A stretch of DNA of 64,000 bases. Origin: Flavobacterium sp. GTDB lineage: Bacteria > Bacteroidota > Bacteroidia > Flavobacteriales > Flavobacteriaceae. The notes under the pieces were generated by a model. It did no database searches. It was not told where the DNA came from and worked only from the letters and a program-made list of their open reading frames with translations. The stretch is from NCBI GenBank assembly GCA_015665265.1, contig JADFAM010000009.1, positions 1 to 64,000 on the forward strand. Reading direction: 5' to 3'. The stretch's first letter is position 1; every line of letters starts with the position of its first letter. Of this stretch, positions 1-8,847 are shown one piece after another. Both the position numbers and the translations under genes were made by a program.

Positions 1-1242
1 TTTAAGTCGATTAATGAAAATCAATTAATAATATTAAAAAACTTTTCTTATTTAACGATAATGAAGTTTTTTAATATTGGTGTTAAGATTATTTTAGCAG
101 CGTATTTAATTAGAGTTTTAGGCACTGAAAAATATGGACTATTCACTTGGTTAGATTCTGTAATTCAATACTTTTTAATGATTGTGAATTTTGGATTTAA
201 TATTTATGCCGCAAAATATATAGTTGAGAATAAAGACAAAAAAGATAAAATAAATGAAATAATATCTTCAATTTTTTTTATAAAATTGGTACTTTTTATT
301 TTCTCAATACTATGTATTTTGTTTTTAGGGAATTTTGAAACTTTTTCTACTTACAAGCACTTATTATTGTTATTAATGTTTGCAGGAATTGGAGAAGTAT
401 TGTTTCCTGTATGGTTTTTTCAGGGGGTAGAGAACCTGAAGCCCGCTACTATTATTGTTTTTTTAACAAGATTATTTCTTCTTATTGGAACAATTATTTT
501 TGTTAATGCTAAGTATGATTTATTATCCTACATCGTATTATTTGTGATCTCATCTATTTTAATGGGTATTTTAGGAGTGTTTTATCTTTTTAGATATTAT
601 AAGATTAAGATCGCTCTATTGCCAATTAGTAAATTGCTGAATTATTTTAAAGAATCACTTCCTTTCTTCATAGGTAGATTTTTAGCATTAGTGTTTAATT
701 TTGGAACTATATTTTTTATTGGTAATTTTTGTCTTTTAGAACAAGTTACAGGTTTTGACACAGGAATAAAAATTGTAATGTTAGCAGTGATCCCATTTGA
801 AATGCTTCAGCAAGCAGTCTTTCCCACAATTTCAAGAACGAAAAATAAAAAGTTACTTAAAAATCTTGTTTACGCCTCCTTTCTAATTGGTACACTAATT
901 GGTACACTAGTTTTTTTAATGGCAGAATATTTTATGGTTTGGTTGGGTGGGGAAGAAATGCTACAATTTGCACCTTCCTTAAAAATATTAGCAATTCTCT
1001 GCCCTTTTGTTTCTTTAACGTTTATACTAGGAACTTGTTCTTTAGTAGCTTTTGGTTACTATAGAGAATATAATTTTTCATTAATATTCACCTCAATTAT
1101 TTATTTACTAATTTTAATAATTTTATATTTCACAGAGACTATAAACTTTTGGAATTTAATATATTTAAGAGTTTTTGGAGATATATTAATGGTATTAATA
1201 AGGCTATTTTATTCATTTAAAAGAAAAATAATCATTGCATAA
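1..1242 (+). CDS. Wzx-like polysaccharide flippase (5' end outside window)
   Basis: Multi-pass inner-membrane protein of the MATE/Wzx polysaccharide-export superfamily, expected to flip undecaprenyl-linked repeat units to the periplasm. The ORF track starts at ATG 61, but the frame is open from base 1 and encodes residues such as NFSYLTIMK that match the usual first-helix start of Wzx proteins. No ATG, GTG or TTG lies in that upstream stretch, so the true start is outside the window. Family hallmarks are YLIRVLGTEKYGL early in the protein and about a dozen hydrophobic segments up to a basic C-terminus. It heads a same-strand polysaccharide cluster and is followed 14 nt later by the Wzy-like gene. 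The flippase call is firm; the substrate is unknown. Confidence 0.85.
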   Translation, partial: FKSINENQLIILKNFSYLTIMKFFNIGVKIILAAYLIRVLGTEKYGLFTWLDSVIQYFLMIVNFGFNIYAAKYIVENKDKKDKINEIISSIFFIKLVLFIFSILCILFLGNFETFSTYKHLLLLLMFAGIGEVLFPVWFFQGVENLKPATIIVFLTRLFLLIGTIIFVNAKYDLLSYIVLFVISSILMGILGVFYLFRYYKIKIALLPISKLLNYFKESLPFFIGRFLALVFNFGTIFFIGNFCLLEQVTGFDTGIKIVMLAVIPFEMLQQAVFPTISRTKNKKLLKNLVYASFLIGTLIGTLVFLMAEYFMVWLGGEEMLQFAPSLKILAILCPFVSLTFILGTCSLVAFGYYREYNFSLIFTSIIYLLILIILYFTETINFWNLIYLRVFGDILMVLIRLFYSFKRKIIIA

Positions 1243-1256
1243 AAGATATAACTAAT

Positions 1257-2651
1257 TTGAAAAACCTTGTATTTATATTATTTTTTGTCATTACTGGGAT
1301 TCAATTTTTCTTGGTTGATATAAATATTATAGCCTTATTATTTTTCTTTTTAAATTATCTATTAATTATGATGATTATGTATTATCATTTTTTTTTAGAG
1401 AAAGAGTACTCTCCTTTTATATCTGCATATTTAATTTTCAACTTACTTTTCTTTACTATAGGACCCTTAGCTCAGATTTCTAAAATTGATCCAGTTTTAT
1501 TAAGACATGTAAATAACCTACCATACTTTTGGGAACAGACTGTATTTGCGAATAGTTGTATTTTAATTTTTAATATTTTTTTCTTCATAAGTTATATTTT
1601 TTTTAAAAAACAGAATACTGAAGTAGTAGTATATAAAATAAATAAAAAATTACCTTTCGATATTTTAATTATTCTATTAATATGTATTTTAATTCTATTT
1701 GCTAATATTGATTTTATTCAACAAAAGTTAATGACTCCAACTTGGAAGTTGCAATTTGACAATGCAAAGTCTATTAAAATAATCATATCTAAAGTCTTGT
1801 TTTCAATACCGTTAGCAGGTGTTGCTATGTGTGTGATGTATTTTAAGAAAAAAAACAATAAACCAATTAATTGGCTTGTCATTGGAATTTCACTAATAAT
1901 ATTTTTGTTATTAATTGTAGTCTTCAAAAATCCATTTATGGAAAAAAGATCTGGTTTAGGGCCAGTTTACTTTAGTTTATTATTTCTTTTTATTCCTAGG
2001 TTATTAAATAATAACATTAAAACAACTATAATCTTATATTTAAGCCTAATAGTAGCAATGCCCCTTTTGGCAGTTTTTACTCACGTAAATTCATCCTTTA
2101 TAGAAGTTGTAAAAAACCCAAAAATAATTTTTTCGTCATTAAATGAAGATGTTTTGTTAAGCAATTTTAACACTTTAAATTTTGATGCTTATGCAAATTT
2201 TCTAGCTACTATTGAAAATGTATCGATCTATGGATTTAGTATGGGAGAACAATTATCAAATGCTTTGTTCTTCTTTATTCCTCGCTCTATTTGGTCTTCT
2301 AAACCATTAACATCTGGTCAGTTCTTAGGGAACTATTTAATAGAAAAACATAATTTTTGGTTTAATAATATTTCAAACCCCTTTATCTCTGAAGCTTATT
2401 TAAATTTTGGATTGATTGGTATTATAATTTTTGCTATCCTTTTTGCTTATTTACTAACAAGAGGCTTACTGTTTTTAAAATCAGACGATTATTTAAAAAA
2501 ACTACTTGCGTTTTTTACTGCCATCCACATGATTTACTTTTTAAGAGGAGATTTTACTAATGGATTTTCTCAATTAATTCTAGTATCATTTGGGATATAT
2601 ATTATTCCCAAATTTCTTGGATACATACATAAAGGAATTCGATTATGGTAA
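1257..2651 (+). CDS. Wzy-like O-antigen/oligosaccharide repeat-unit polymerase
   Basis: 464-residue integral membrane protein with about a dozen hydrophobic helices and one large periplasmic loop late in the protein (roughly residues 290-385). That loop holds a polymerase-like signature, IPRSIWSSKP followed by a conserved FISEAYLNFG stretch. Proteins of this shape join lipid-linked repeat units in Wzy-dependent polysaccharide assembly. The reading frame starts at TTG 1257, 14 nt after the flippase stop; no better start is visible upstream. Its end overlaps the next ORF by 7 nt, which suggests translational coupling. Polymerase function is inferred from fold and context, since Wzy proteins share little sequence. 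Confidence 0.75.
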   Translation: MKNLVFILFFVITGIQFFLVDINIIALLFFFLNYLLIMMIMYYHFFLEKEYSPFISAYLIFNLLFFTIGPLAQISKIDPVLLRHVNNLPYFWEQTVFANSCILIFNIFFFISYIFFKKQNTEVVVYKINKKLPFDILIILLICILILFANIDFIQQKLMTPTWKLQFDNAKSIKIIISKVLFSIPLAGVAMCVMYFKKKNNKPINWLVIGISLIIFLLLIVVFKNPFMEKRSGLGPVYFSLLFLFIPRLLNNNIKTTIILYLSLIVAMPLLAVFTHVNSSFIEVVKNPKIIFSSLNEDVLLSNFNTLNFDAYANFLATIENVSIYGFSMGEQLSNALFFFIPRSIWSSKPLTSGQFLGNYLIEKHNFWFNNISNPFISEAYLNFGLIGIIIFAILFAYLLTRGLLFLKSDDYLKKLLAFFTAIHMIYFLRGDFTNGFSQLILVSFGIYIIPKFLGYIHKGIRLW

Positions 2652-2827
2652 GAACAAATTTCAATAATTTAGATCATACGCTATTGAAAATATTTTTTTT
2701 AAATATTTTTTTATTACCAATTTATCCAGATAATCTAAAACCAAGTATGGTAGCTTTGTTTTTATTGTCAAGTATTATTAGTGTTTTTAAAAATAGAGCA
2801 TCTGGGTTTTTTTCAAAAAAAAAATAA
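2645..2827 (+). pseudogene. N-terminal fragment of a frameshifted O-antigen ligase-like gene
   Basis: A 60-codon ORF (ATG 2645, overlapping the Wzy end) encodes one or two membrane helices and stops inside a run of ten A residues (2815-2824). The next ORF is open upstream of its first ATG right back to the same A tract, in a different frame. One extra base in the tract would fuse them as ...SKKKINTIFFINSSM..., giving one continuous membrane protein of normal ligase length (about 400 residues). So this is the first exon-like piece of the gene at 2854. It may be a real frameshift mutation, transcriptional or translational slippage on A10, or a sequencing error. Confidence 0.7.
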
Positions 2828-2853
2828 ACACAATTTTTTTTATCAATAGTTCT

Positions 2854-3864
2854 ATGTTTTTAGTTATTTTTCTAGGACTTTTTTATTCTGAGAATATAGA
2901 TTATGGATTTAAATATTTAATTAGGATAACCCCATTTATTGTTTTTCCTGTATGCTTTTTGTTGTTGCAAAAAAATAAATTTATTTTTTCTGAAAAAACA
3001 CTAAATATAGGAAAATTACTTTTTTACTTGAGTACACTATTCTTTTTCCTATCTATTTTTATGTTTTTTTATGGTAAAGGATATGTCACTGAAAATTATT
3101 TTTTAAATTATAGCCATAGAATAACATCTCAATTAGGTAAGTATTCTATACACCCTATTTATGCTTCCATATATGCCATTATAGCGCTAATAGTTTCAGT
3201 CAATTTTATAAAGAAAAAAAAATATTTGTACTTATTTATTACTGGAGATATTTTATTACTAATTAATTTAATCCTGCTTTCAAGGAAAAGTGCCATTTTA
3301 ATTATGCTAGTTTTACTTTTATTATATTTAGTTTTTAATAAAACTATATATTTTAAATGGAAAATTATTTCATTAATTTCTGTTATAATGATGAGTTTTC
3401 TTGTTGTTAAATTTACTCCAGATATTAGTAATCGGTTTAGAGATTTAGAAAATATTTTTAAAAATAATCAGCAAGAAAGCTCATCAAATCTTAGAATTAA
3501 TATATATAAGTCATCAATTTTAGCCATCAACGAAAACCCTATCTTAGGGTATGGAATAGGAGATTCTAAAAATATACTATCATTGTTCGAAAAAAAACAG
3601 AAATTTCTCAAAGGAAATTATTACAATACACATAATCAGTTTTTAGGTTATTTAATTTCTAATGGGATTGTTGGCCTTTCTTTTTTTCTTTTAATTTTGT
3701 TTAAAAATTTTAATATTGCTGCTTCTAGTAGCTTTGAGCACTTATCTATACTGCTACTTTTCACTTTTATGATGATGATAGAAAATGTTTTAGATAGGCA
3801 AAATGGTATTATTCTTTTTTCATTTTTATTAAATTATTTTGCTTTTAAAAATCTAATTCTTTAG
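2854..3864 (+). CDS. O-antigen ligase/polymerase family (Wzy_C), main part
   Basis: 336-residue multi-pass protein of the WaaL/Wzy_C family. The diagnostic region is near residues 215-285: an Arg-containing segment LRINIYKSSILAINENP, then ILGYGIGD, then THNQFLGYLISNGIVGL, the conserved periplasmic loop with the HNxxL-type histidine. Such proteins either transfer polymer to lipid A or polymerise repeat units. With a Wzy-like gene directly upstream, ligation or attachment is the more likely job, but either is possible. The N-terminal helices lie in the preceding ORF in another frame; ATG 2854 is probably not the native start. GT4 follows 5 nt downstream. Confidence 0.75.
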   Translation: MFLVIFLGLFYSENIDYGFKYLIRITPFIVFPVCFLLLQKNKFIFSEKTLNIGKLLFYLSTLFFFLSIFMFFYGKGYVTENYFLNYSHRITSQLGKYSIHPIYASIYAIIALIVSVNFIKKKKYLYLFITGDILLLINLILLSRKSAILIMLVLLLLYLVFNKTIYFKWKIISLISVIMMSFLVVKFTPDISNRFRDLENIFKNNQQESSSNLRINIYKSSILAINENPILGYGIGDSKNILSLFEKKQKFLKGNYYNTHNQFLGYLISNGIVGLSFFLLILFKNFNIAASSSFEHLSILLLFTFMMMIENVLDRQNGIILFSFLLNYFAFKNLIL

Positions 3865-3869
3865 CCCAA

Positions 3870-4943
3870 ATGAAAAAAGTACTAATAATTGGCCCATTTC
3901 CAAATCCAATTTCAGGAGTTTCAATTGCAAATAAAGTTGTAGAAGAGATTCTAAATGCAGATTTAAATTTCATAGTAGAAAAAATAGATACATCTTATCC
4001 AATTTTTGATGAGCAAATAGGTGAGTTCTCGATACAGAAATTTCTTTTTTATCTGAGAATAAATAGTTCATTTTTTAAGGTTTTAAAAAATAATATTATT
4101 TACATTACTCCTGGGCAAACTTTTTTTGGAGTATTGAAATATGCGTTTTTTATAGTTGCTGCTTCAGCATTAAAAAAAGAACTTATTATTCATGTTCATG
4201 GAAACTACTTAGGAAAAGAGTACCAATCTTTAAAAGGGATTAAAAGAGTGTTATTTTATTTTTTAGTCTCTAGATTTACAAAAGGGATCGTTCTTTCCAA
4301 TTCATTGAAACAGAATCTAACTCCGTTTCTTAAAGACAAAAATATTTTTTCTTTACCAAATTTTGCTCAAGACTATCTTTACACAAAGGATAAAAAATTT
4401 GTAAAAGACGAATTAAGAATTTTTTACTTGAGTAATTTAATGAAAGAGAAAGGAATCTTTTGTTTGTTAAACGCATTAAAAAATTTAGAAAAAAACAATA
4501 TAATTTACAAAGCAAAAATTGCAGGAAATATTGATCAAAACTATTCTAAAGAAATTTTAAAGTTATTTACTGAATTAAAAAATGCTGAATATATTGGTAT
4601 TGTTAACGGAGATGATAAAAAAAGTCTTTTAGAGTGGGGAAATATATTTGTATTACCTACTTTCTATAAAATGGAAGGTCAGCCTATTTCTATATTAGAG
4701 GCTATGGCAACAACCAATCTTGTTGTAACAACCAATCATGCAGGTATATCGGATGTCTTTCAAGATAAAATCAATGGATACTTTGTGGAAAAAAATAACG
4801 AAAATAGCATTGAGAAAATATTAAGTTATCTTGCAGCGAATAAAAGTGAATTAAAAAAAATTGCTGAATATAATAAAAGATTTTTTTTAAATAATTTCAC
4901 AGTAGATATATTTAAAAAAAATCTTTTAGAAATAATTAAATAA
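3870..4943 (+). CDS. Glycosyltransferase family 4
   Basis: 357-residue GT-B glycosyltransferase expected to extend the lipid-linked repeat unit on the cytoplasmic face. The N-terminus MKKVLIIGPFPNPISGVS is the usual GT4 first strand with its glycine-rich loop. The C-terminal half carries the E-x7-E nucleotide-sugar site as MEGQPISILEAM, followed by TTNHAGISDVF. Length is normal. It starts 5 nt after the ligase-like gene and its stop codon shares a base with the next start (TAATG), so the pair is translationally coupled. Donor and acceptor sugars cannot be read from sequence. Confidence 0.88.
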   Translation: MKKVLIIGPFPNPISGVSIANKVVEEILNADLNFIVEKIDTSYPIFDEQIGEFSIQKFLFYLRINSSFFKVLKNNIIYITPGQTFFGVLKYAFFIVAASALKKELIIHVHGNYLGKEYQSLKGIKRVLFYFLVSRFTKGIVLSNSLKQNLTPFLKDKNIFSLPNFAQDYLYTKDKKFVKDELRIFYLSNLMKEKGIFCLLNALKNLEKNNIIYKAKIAGNIDQNYSKEILKLFTELKNAEYIGIVNGDDKKSLLEWGNIFVLPTFYKMEGQPISILEAMATTNLVVTTNHAGISDVFQDKINGYFVEKNNENSIEKILSYLAANKSELKKIAEYNKRFFLNNFTVDIFKKNLLEIIK

Positions 4944-5494
4944 TGGTGTATCAAGATTTAAACAGTTTCAAACTACCACCAAATTTTAGAGGCAGAAATG
5001 CTTTTACAGTTCAATTGTGGTGGCTGGTTCAATCTGTCTTATTTAAAACCTCCCCTCAATTTTTGTATGGATGGAGAAATTTTTTATTACGATTATTTGG
5101 AGCTAAAATTGGGAAAAAAGTAATTATTAGACCTTCTGTTAAAGTAACCTATCCATGGAAATTAAGTATTGGTGATTATAGTTGGATTGGCGATGATGTT
5201 GCGTTATATACTCTAGGGAACATTGAGATTGGAGACAATGTTGTCATATCTCAAAGATCTTATCTTTGTACTGGTTCTCACGATTATTTACAAGAAGATT
5301 TTCCAATTTACCAAAAACCAATAAAAATATGTGATCAGGTATGGATTGCTACTGATGTTTTTATTGCTCCTGGAATTACTATAGAAGAAGGATCAGTTAT
5401 TGCTGCCAGAAGTTCTGTTTTTAAAAATATTCCTTCAAATAAAATATGCGCTGGTTCTCCAGTAAAAATTATAAGAGAAAGAATTCGTGAATAA
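4943..5494 (+). CDS. WcaF-like O-acetyltransferase (left-handed beta helix)
   Basis: 183-residue hexapeptide-repeat acyltransferase that resembles colanic-acid WcaF. The N-terminus (LPPNFRGRNAFTVQLWW) is the family-specific extension. From about residue 60 the I-G-D/I-x-P hexapeptide turns begin (IGDYSWIGDDVAL, IEIGDNVVIS), and CTGSHDY supplies the catalytic-type histidine. The C-terminal AGSPVKIIR is the standard end of maltose/nodulation-type acetyltransferases. It probably acetylates a sugar of the polysaccharide repeat with acetyl-CoA. Start ATG 4943 overlaps the previous stop, and its own end overlaps the GTG start of the next gene. Confidence 0.85.
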   Translation: MVYQDLNSFKLPPNFRGRNAFTVQLWWLVQSVLFKTSPQFLYGWRNFLLRLFGAKIGKKVIIRPSVKVTYPWKLSIGDYSWIGDDVALYTLGNIEIGDNVVISQRSYLCTGSHDYLQEDFPIYQKPIKICDQVWIATDVFIAPGITIEEGSVIAARSSVFKNIPSNKICAGSPVKIIRERIRE

Positions 5495-6656
5495 ACTAAA
5501 AAAAATAGTATTAATATCTCCTTTTTTTTATCCTGAGCCAATATCAACAGGAAAATTTAACACAGACTTTGCATTAAAACTTCAACAAGAAGGTCATCAA
5601 GTTACTGTTTTATGTTCTCATCCTTTTTATCCAGAATGGAAAACAAGGTATTCTTCAGAAAAGTTAGATGGTATTACTATCATTAGAGGTGGTCAGAAAA
5701 TTAAGTATTCAAACAAAACATCTTTAAGAAGAGTTGTTCTTGAGATATGGTATGCTTTCTTTATTTTAAAAAACATCAAGAAACATCAAAATAAAATAGA
5801 TATTATTATTCCTGTTTTCCCTCCTAGTCTTGCTTTTTATTGCGCTTCTTTTTTTATTAAAAAAGAAATTAAAAAAATAGGAATTATACATGATTTACAA
5901 ATTATTTATTCATCACAGAAGAAAGGTTTTTTGAATAAAATGATAACTTTTTTCATAAAAAGGGTAGAAAAATCTTGTTTTAAAAATTGTGATACATTAA
6001 TTTTTCTATCTGAGGAAATGAAAAATGTAGCTTTGAATATCTATAAAATCAGTAAATCAAAGTGTCAAGTTCAATTTCCGTTTACAACCATTATAGACAA
6101 ACCTTTGTCTGATAATCTCAAGAATATTTTACCCAATAACCAACACAATATTGTTTATTCTGGAGCTTTAGGTGAAAAACAAAACCCAAACGAATTACTT
6201 GATGTGTATGATTATATTTCTAAAAACATATCTAACACTATTTGTTATTTTTTCTCTCAAGGGCCAATTTTTGAAGAACTTAATAAGGTAAATAGTAATA
6301 AAATGATACAGTTTCATCCATTAGTAAGAAAAGAGGATGTTCAAGAATTATATGCTAGAAGTAGTATTCAAATAGTCCCACAGTCACCTAATACCTCAAA
6401 AGGGTCATTACCTTCCAAACTACCTAATATATTAGCTTCAGGAACAAAAATTTTAGTTATTACTGACAAGAACAGTGAGTTAGAAAAATTATTTAACGAT
6501 TTTAATCTTCATAAGGTTCTTACAACATGGGATAAAAAAATCATTACCTCAACGATTAAAGAATTACTTGAAAAAGAATATGATTTTAACAGACATAAAA
6601 AGATTGCTCAAAAGCTTTTTAACATTAATAGCCTAATTGAAAAAATTGTAACTTAA
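5487..6656 (+). CDS. WcaI-like glycosyltransferase family 4
   Basis: 389-residue GT-B glycosyltransferase. The opening VLISPFFYPEPISTGKF and the early VLCSHPFYPEW motif match the WcaI branch of GT4, which adds a sugar (fucose in colanic acid) to the lipid-linked intermediate. The nucleotide-sugar region contains PQSPNTSKGSLPSKLPNIL and a late NSELEKL. It starts with GTG 5487 inside the end of the WcaF-like gene, so the two are coupled. WcaF-, WcaI- and WcaJ-like genes in a row suggest a colanic-acid-like assembly logic, not necessarily the same polymer. Confidence 0.82.
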   Translation: MNKLKKIVLISPFFYPEPISTGKFNTDFALKLQQEGHQVTVLCSHPFYPEWKTRYSSEKLDGITIIRGGQKIKYSNKTSLRRVVLEIWYAFFILKNIKKHQNKIDIIIPVFPPSLAFYCASFFIKKEIKKIGIIHDLQIIYSSQKKGFLNKMITFFIKRVEKSCFKNCDTLIFLSEEMKNVALNIYKISKSKCQVQFPFTTIIDKPLSDNLKNILPNNQHNIVYSGALGEKQNPNELLDVYDYISKNISNTICYFFSQGPIFEELNKVNSNKMIQFHPLVRKEDVQELYARSSIQIVPQSPNTSKGSLPSKLPNILASGTKILVITDKNSELEKLFNDFNLHKVLTTWDKKIITSTIKELLEKEYDFNRHKKIAQKLFNINSLIEKIVT

Positions 6657-6660
6657 ATAC

Positions 6661-6668
6661 TATATTTG
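6661..6668 (+). promoter_or_regulatory. -7 promoter element TATATTTG, internal to the polysaccharide cluster
   Basis: Perfect match to the Bacteroidota TAnnTTTG -7 element in the 30-nt gap after the WcaI-like gene. It overlaps the TTG that the ORF track uses as start of the next gene and lies 18 nt before GTG 6687, a spacing close to that of other promoters in this window. Confidence 0.5.
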
Positions 6669-6686
6669 TTTTTTAGATTCATTTTT

Positions 6687-8036
6687 GTGAAACAAAGATA
6701 TTCATTTCTCATAATTCCAATCCAACTACTTATTGATTGTTTGTCAATCTTTATGGTACTTTATTTTGTGTCAGATCCAGAGTTTTATAATCCATCATTT
6801 ATAATCTATATTATCTCTTTCTGGGTGCTATCTTCATTTTTAACAACCTATTATAAGGTTTTAAGATTTACAAAGTTACTCAGGTTATTAAGCTTGACTT
6901 TCAGACATTTTTTTATTTTTATTCTTGGGTTTTTTGCTTTTTTTGGAATTTTTAAAGAGGGATCAGTTATTAACAATCAATTTTTAATACTGTTATCAAT
7001 ACTTATCTATACCTTTTGCTTAAAGGTAGTCTCTTTTATATTGTTAAAGTGGTATCGAAATCTTGGTAGAAATTACAGAAAAGTTATTGTGATAGGAATA
7101 GATGATTCCTCTAAAAAAATTATTGAACTATTTAAACAAAATAAAAGTTTAGGATACCAGTATTTAGGACTGTTCTCTAATAAGAGTTTAATAAATAAAT
7201 TAGGAAATATAGAGGATAGCTTTGACTATATACTTGATAATTCTATTGATGAAGTTTACTGCTCTTTAAAGGAATTAAATTCTCAAATGGTCAATAAAAT
7301 AAAAGCTTTTTCAAATTCAAATAATATAAATTTAAAATTAATACCTGATGCAGGTAAATTGTATAGCAAAGACCAAAGTATAGAATTTTACGATGATACT
7401 TTAGTGGTGTTAAATGTAAAAAAATTACCATTTGAATTTAATGAAAATTATTTGATTAAGAGATTTTTTGATATCATTTTCTCGTCATTAGTATGTTTTC
7501 TTGTTTTAATGTGGTTGATGCCTATTTTATGGATTTTAATAAAAATTGAATCTAAGGGCCCCGCTATTTTTTCTCAAAAAAGAGAGGGACTAGATGGTGA
7601 AAATTTTGTGTGCTATAAATTTAGGTCTATGAAAATTAATAAAATGTCTGATAAAATTCATGCTTCAGCTAATGATCATAGAGTGACTAAATTAGGTGCT
7701 TTTATGAGAAAAACTAGCATAGATGAATTGCCTCAATTTTTTAATGTTTTAAAAGGAGAGATGAGTGTAGTTGGTCCAAGACCACATTTGCCTTCTCTAT
7801 CTATTGAATATCAAAAAGTTGTAGATGATTATCTTAGAAGGCATATTGTAAAACCTGGTATAACTGGTCTAGCTCAAGTTAGTGGCTATAGAGGCGAAAT
7901 AAAAAAGAAGTCAGATATTAAAAATAGAGTACGGTTAGATATTTTTTATATTGAAAACTGGTCTTATCTATTAGATGTCAAAATTATTTTAATGACTATT
8001 TTCAATGTTTTCAAAGGTGAAGAAAATGCGTATTAA
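6687..8036 (+). CDS. WcaJ-like undecaprenyl-phosphate sugar phosphotransferase
   Basis: Polyprenyl-phosphate hexose-1-phosphate transferase that starts repeat-unit synthesis. An N-terminal block of four or five hydrophobic helices is followed by a Rossmann-like region (KVIVIGIDDSS, roughly residues 130-145), one more helix, and the C-terminal bacterial sugar transferase domain. That domain shows FSQKREGLDG, YKFRSM, RKTSIDELPQFFNVLKGEMS, VGPRPHLP and VKPGITGLAQVSGYRG. The track starts at TTG 6666, but that codon lies in a perfect -7 element, so GTG 6687 (KQRYSFLIIP) is preferred; length is then 449 residues. The stop overlaps the next start as TAATG. Confidence 0.88.
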   Translation: MKQRYSFLIIPIQLLIDCLSIFMVLYFVSDPEFYNPSFIIYIISFWVLSSFLTTYYKVLRFTKLLRLLSLTFRHFFIFILGFFAFFGIFKEGSVINNQFLILLSILIYTFCLKVVSFILLKWYRNLGRNYRKVIVIGIDDSSKKIIELFKQNKSLGYQYLGLFSNKSLINKLGNIEDSFDYILDNSIDEVYCSLKELNSQMVNKIKAFSNSNNINLKLIPDAGKLYSKDQSIEFYDDTLVVLNVKKLPFEFNENYLIKRFFDIIFSSLVCFLVLMWLMPILWILIKIESKGPAIFSQKREGLDGENFVCYKFRSMKINKMSDKIHASANDHRVTKLGAFMRKTSIDELPQFFNVLKGEMSVVGPRPHLPSLSIEYQKVVDDYLRRHIVKPGITGLAQVSGYRGEIKKKSDIKNRVRLDIFYIENWSYLLDVKIILMTIFNVFKGEENAY

Positions 8037-8809
8037 TGTTTGTAAATAAAAACATAACAGCCTCTATAGTAATATACAGGGAAAATTTTAAAGTTCTTGA
8101 GAAGGCAATGGGTAGTTTTTTAGACTCAACACTATCAAAAAAACTTTATATAATAGATAATTCTCCTTCAAATGAATTCAAAAATAAAATCCAGAACGAT
8201 TCTGTTGAATATATTTATTCTAATAAAAATATAGGATTTGGTAAGGGTCATAATAGTATTTTACACAAACTTACGAGTAAGAATAAGTATCATTTGATTT
8301 TAAATCCTGACGTAAGCTTTCATCCGGAGATACTTGAAAAATTAGTGCTTAAGATGGAGAGTAGCGAGTCTCTTTCCATGATAGCTCCAAGAGTTTTAAA
8401 CACTAACAATAAATTATTGTACACAGCCAGAAGATATCCGAATTTATTTGAGCTAATTTTTAGATTTTTAGGAATTTTTAAAAAATTTACTAGCACTGGT
8501 GAATATAAAAATCAAAATCATAAAAAATCTTTTTCACCAGATTTTGTTCAAGGTAGCTTTATGTTATTCAAAACAGATGATTTATTGCAATTGAACGGTT
8601 TTGATAATCGTTTTTTCATGTACATGGAAGATGTAGATATTTGTAGGAGAATAGATCAATTAGGTAAAAAAAAATTATTCTATCCTAAAGTGGAAATTAT
8701 TCATACCCACAGAAAAGACTCTTCAAAAAGCATAAAACTTTTTATAATTCATATTTCATCTATTATAAAATATTTTATGAAATGGGGTTTTAACAAAGCT
8801 TTAAATTAA
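8036..8809 (+). CDS. Glycosyltransferase family 2 (rhamnosyltransferase-like)
   Basis: 257-residue GT-A enzyme. ASIVIYRENFKVL is the first strand, YIIDNSPS the donor-binding turn, and NIGFGKGHN plus LILNPDVSF (the DxD-like site) are typical of WbbL/RfbN-type transferases. FMYMEDVDICRRI carries the ED catalytic-base motif of this branch. It is coupled to the WcaJ-like gene by a one-base overlap and is the last gene of the cluster before purD. The cluster therefore ends with at least three glycosyltransferases, which fits a short oligosaccharide repeat. Confidence 0.87.
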   Translation: MFVNKNITASIVIYRENFKVLEKAMGSFLDSTLSKKLYIIDNSPSNEFKNKIQNDSVEYIYSNKNIGFGKGHNSILHKLTSKNKYHLILNPDVSFHPEILEKLVLKMESSESLSMIAPRVLNTNNKLLYTARRYPNLFELIFRFLGIFKKFTSTGEYKNQNHKKSFSPDFVQGSFMLFKTDDLLQLNGFDNRFFMYMEDVDICRRIDQLGKKKLFYPKVEIIHTHRKDSSKSIKLFIIHISSIIKYFMKWGFNKALN

Positions 8810-8820
8810 TTAGAGAAAAC

Positions 8821-8828
8821 TATCTTTG
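8821..8828 (+). promoter_or_regulatory. -7 promoter element TATCTTTG of purD
   Basis: Perfect TAnnTTTG element 19 nt before the purD ATG. It separates purD transcriptionally from the polysaccharide cluster. Confidence 0.6.
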
Positions 8829-8847
8829 TAAAAGATTAAACTACAAC

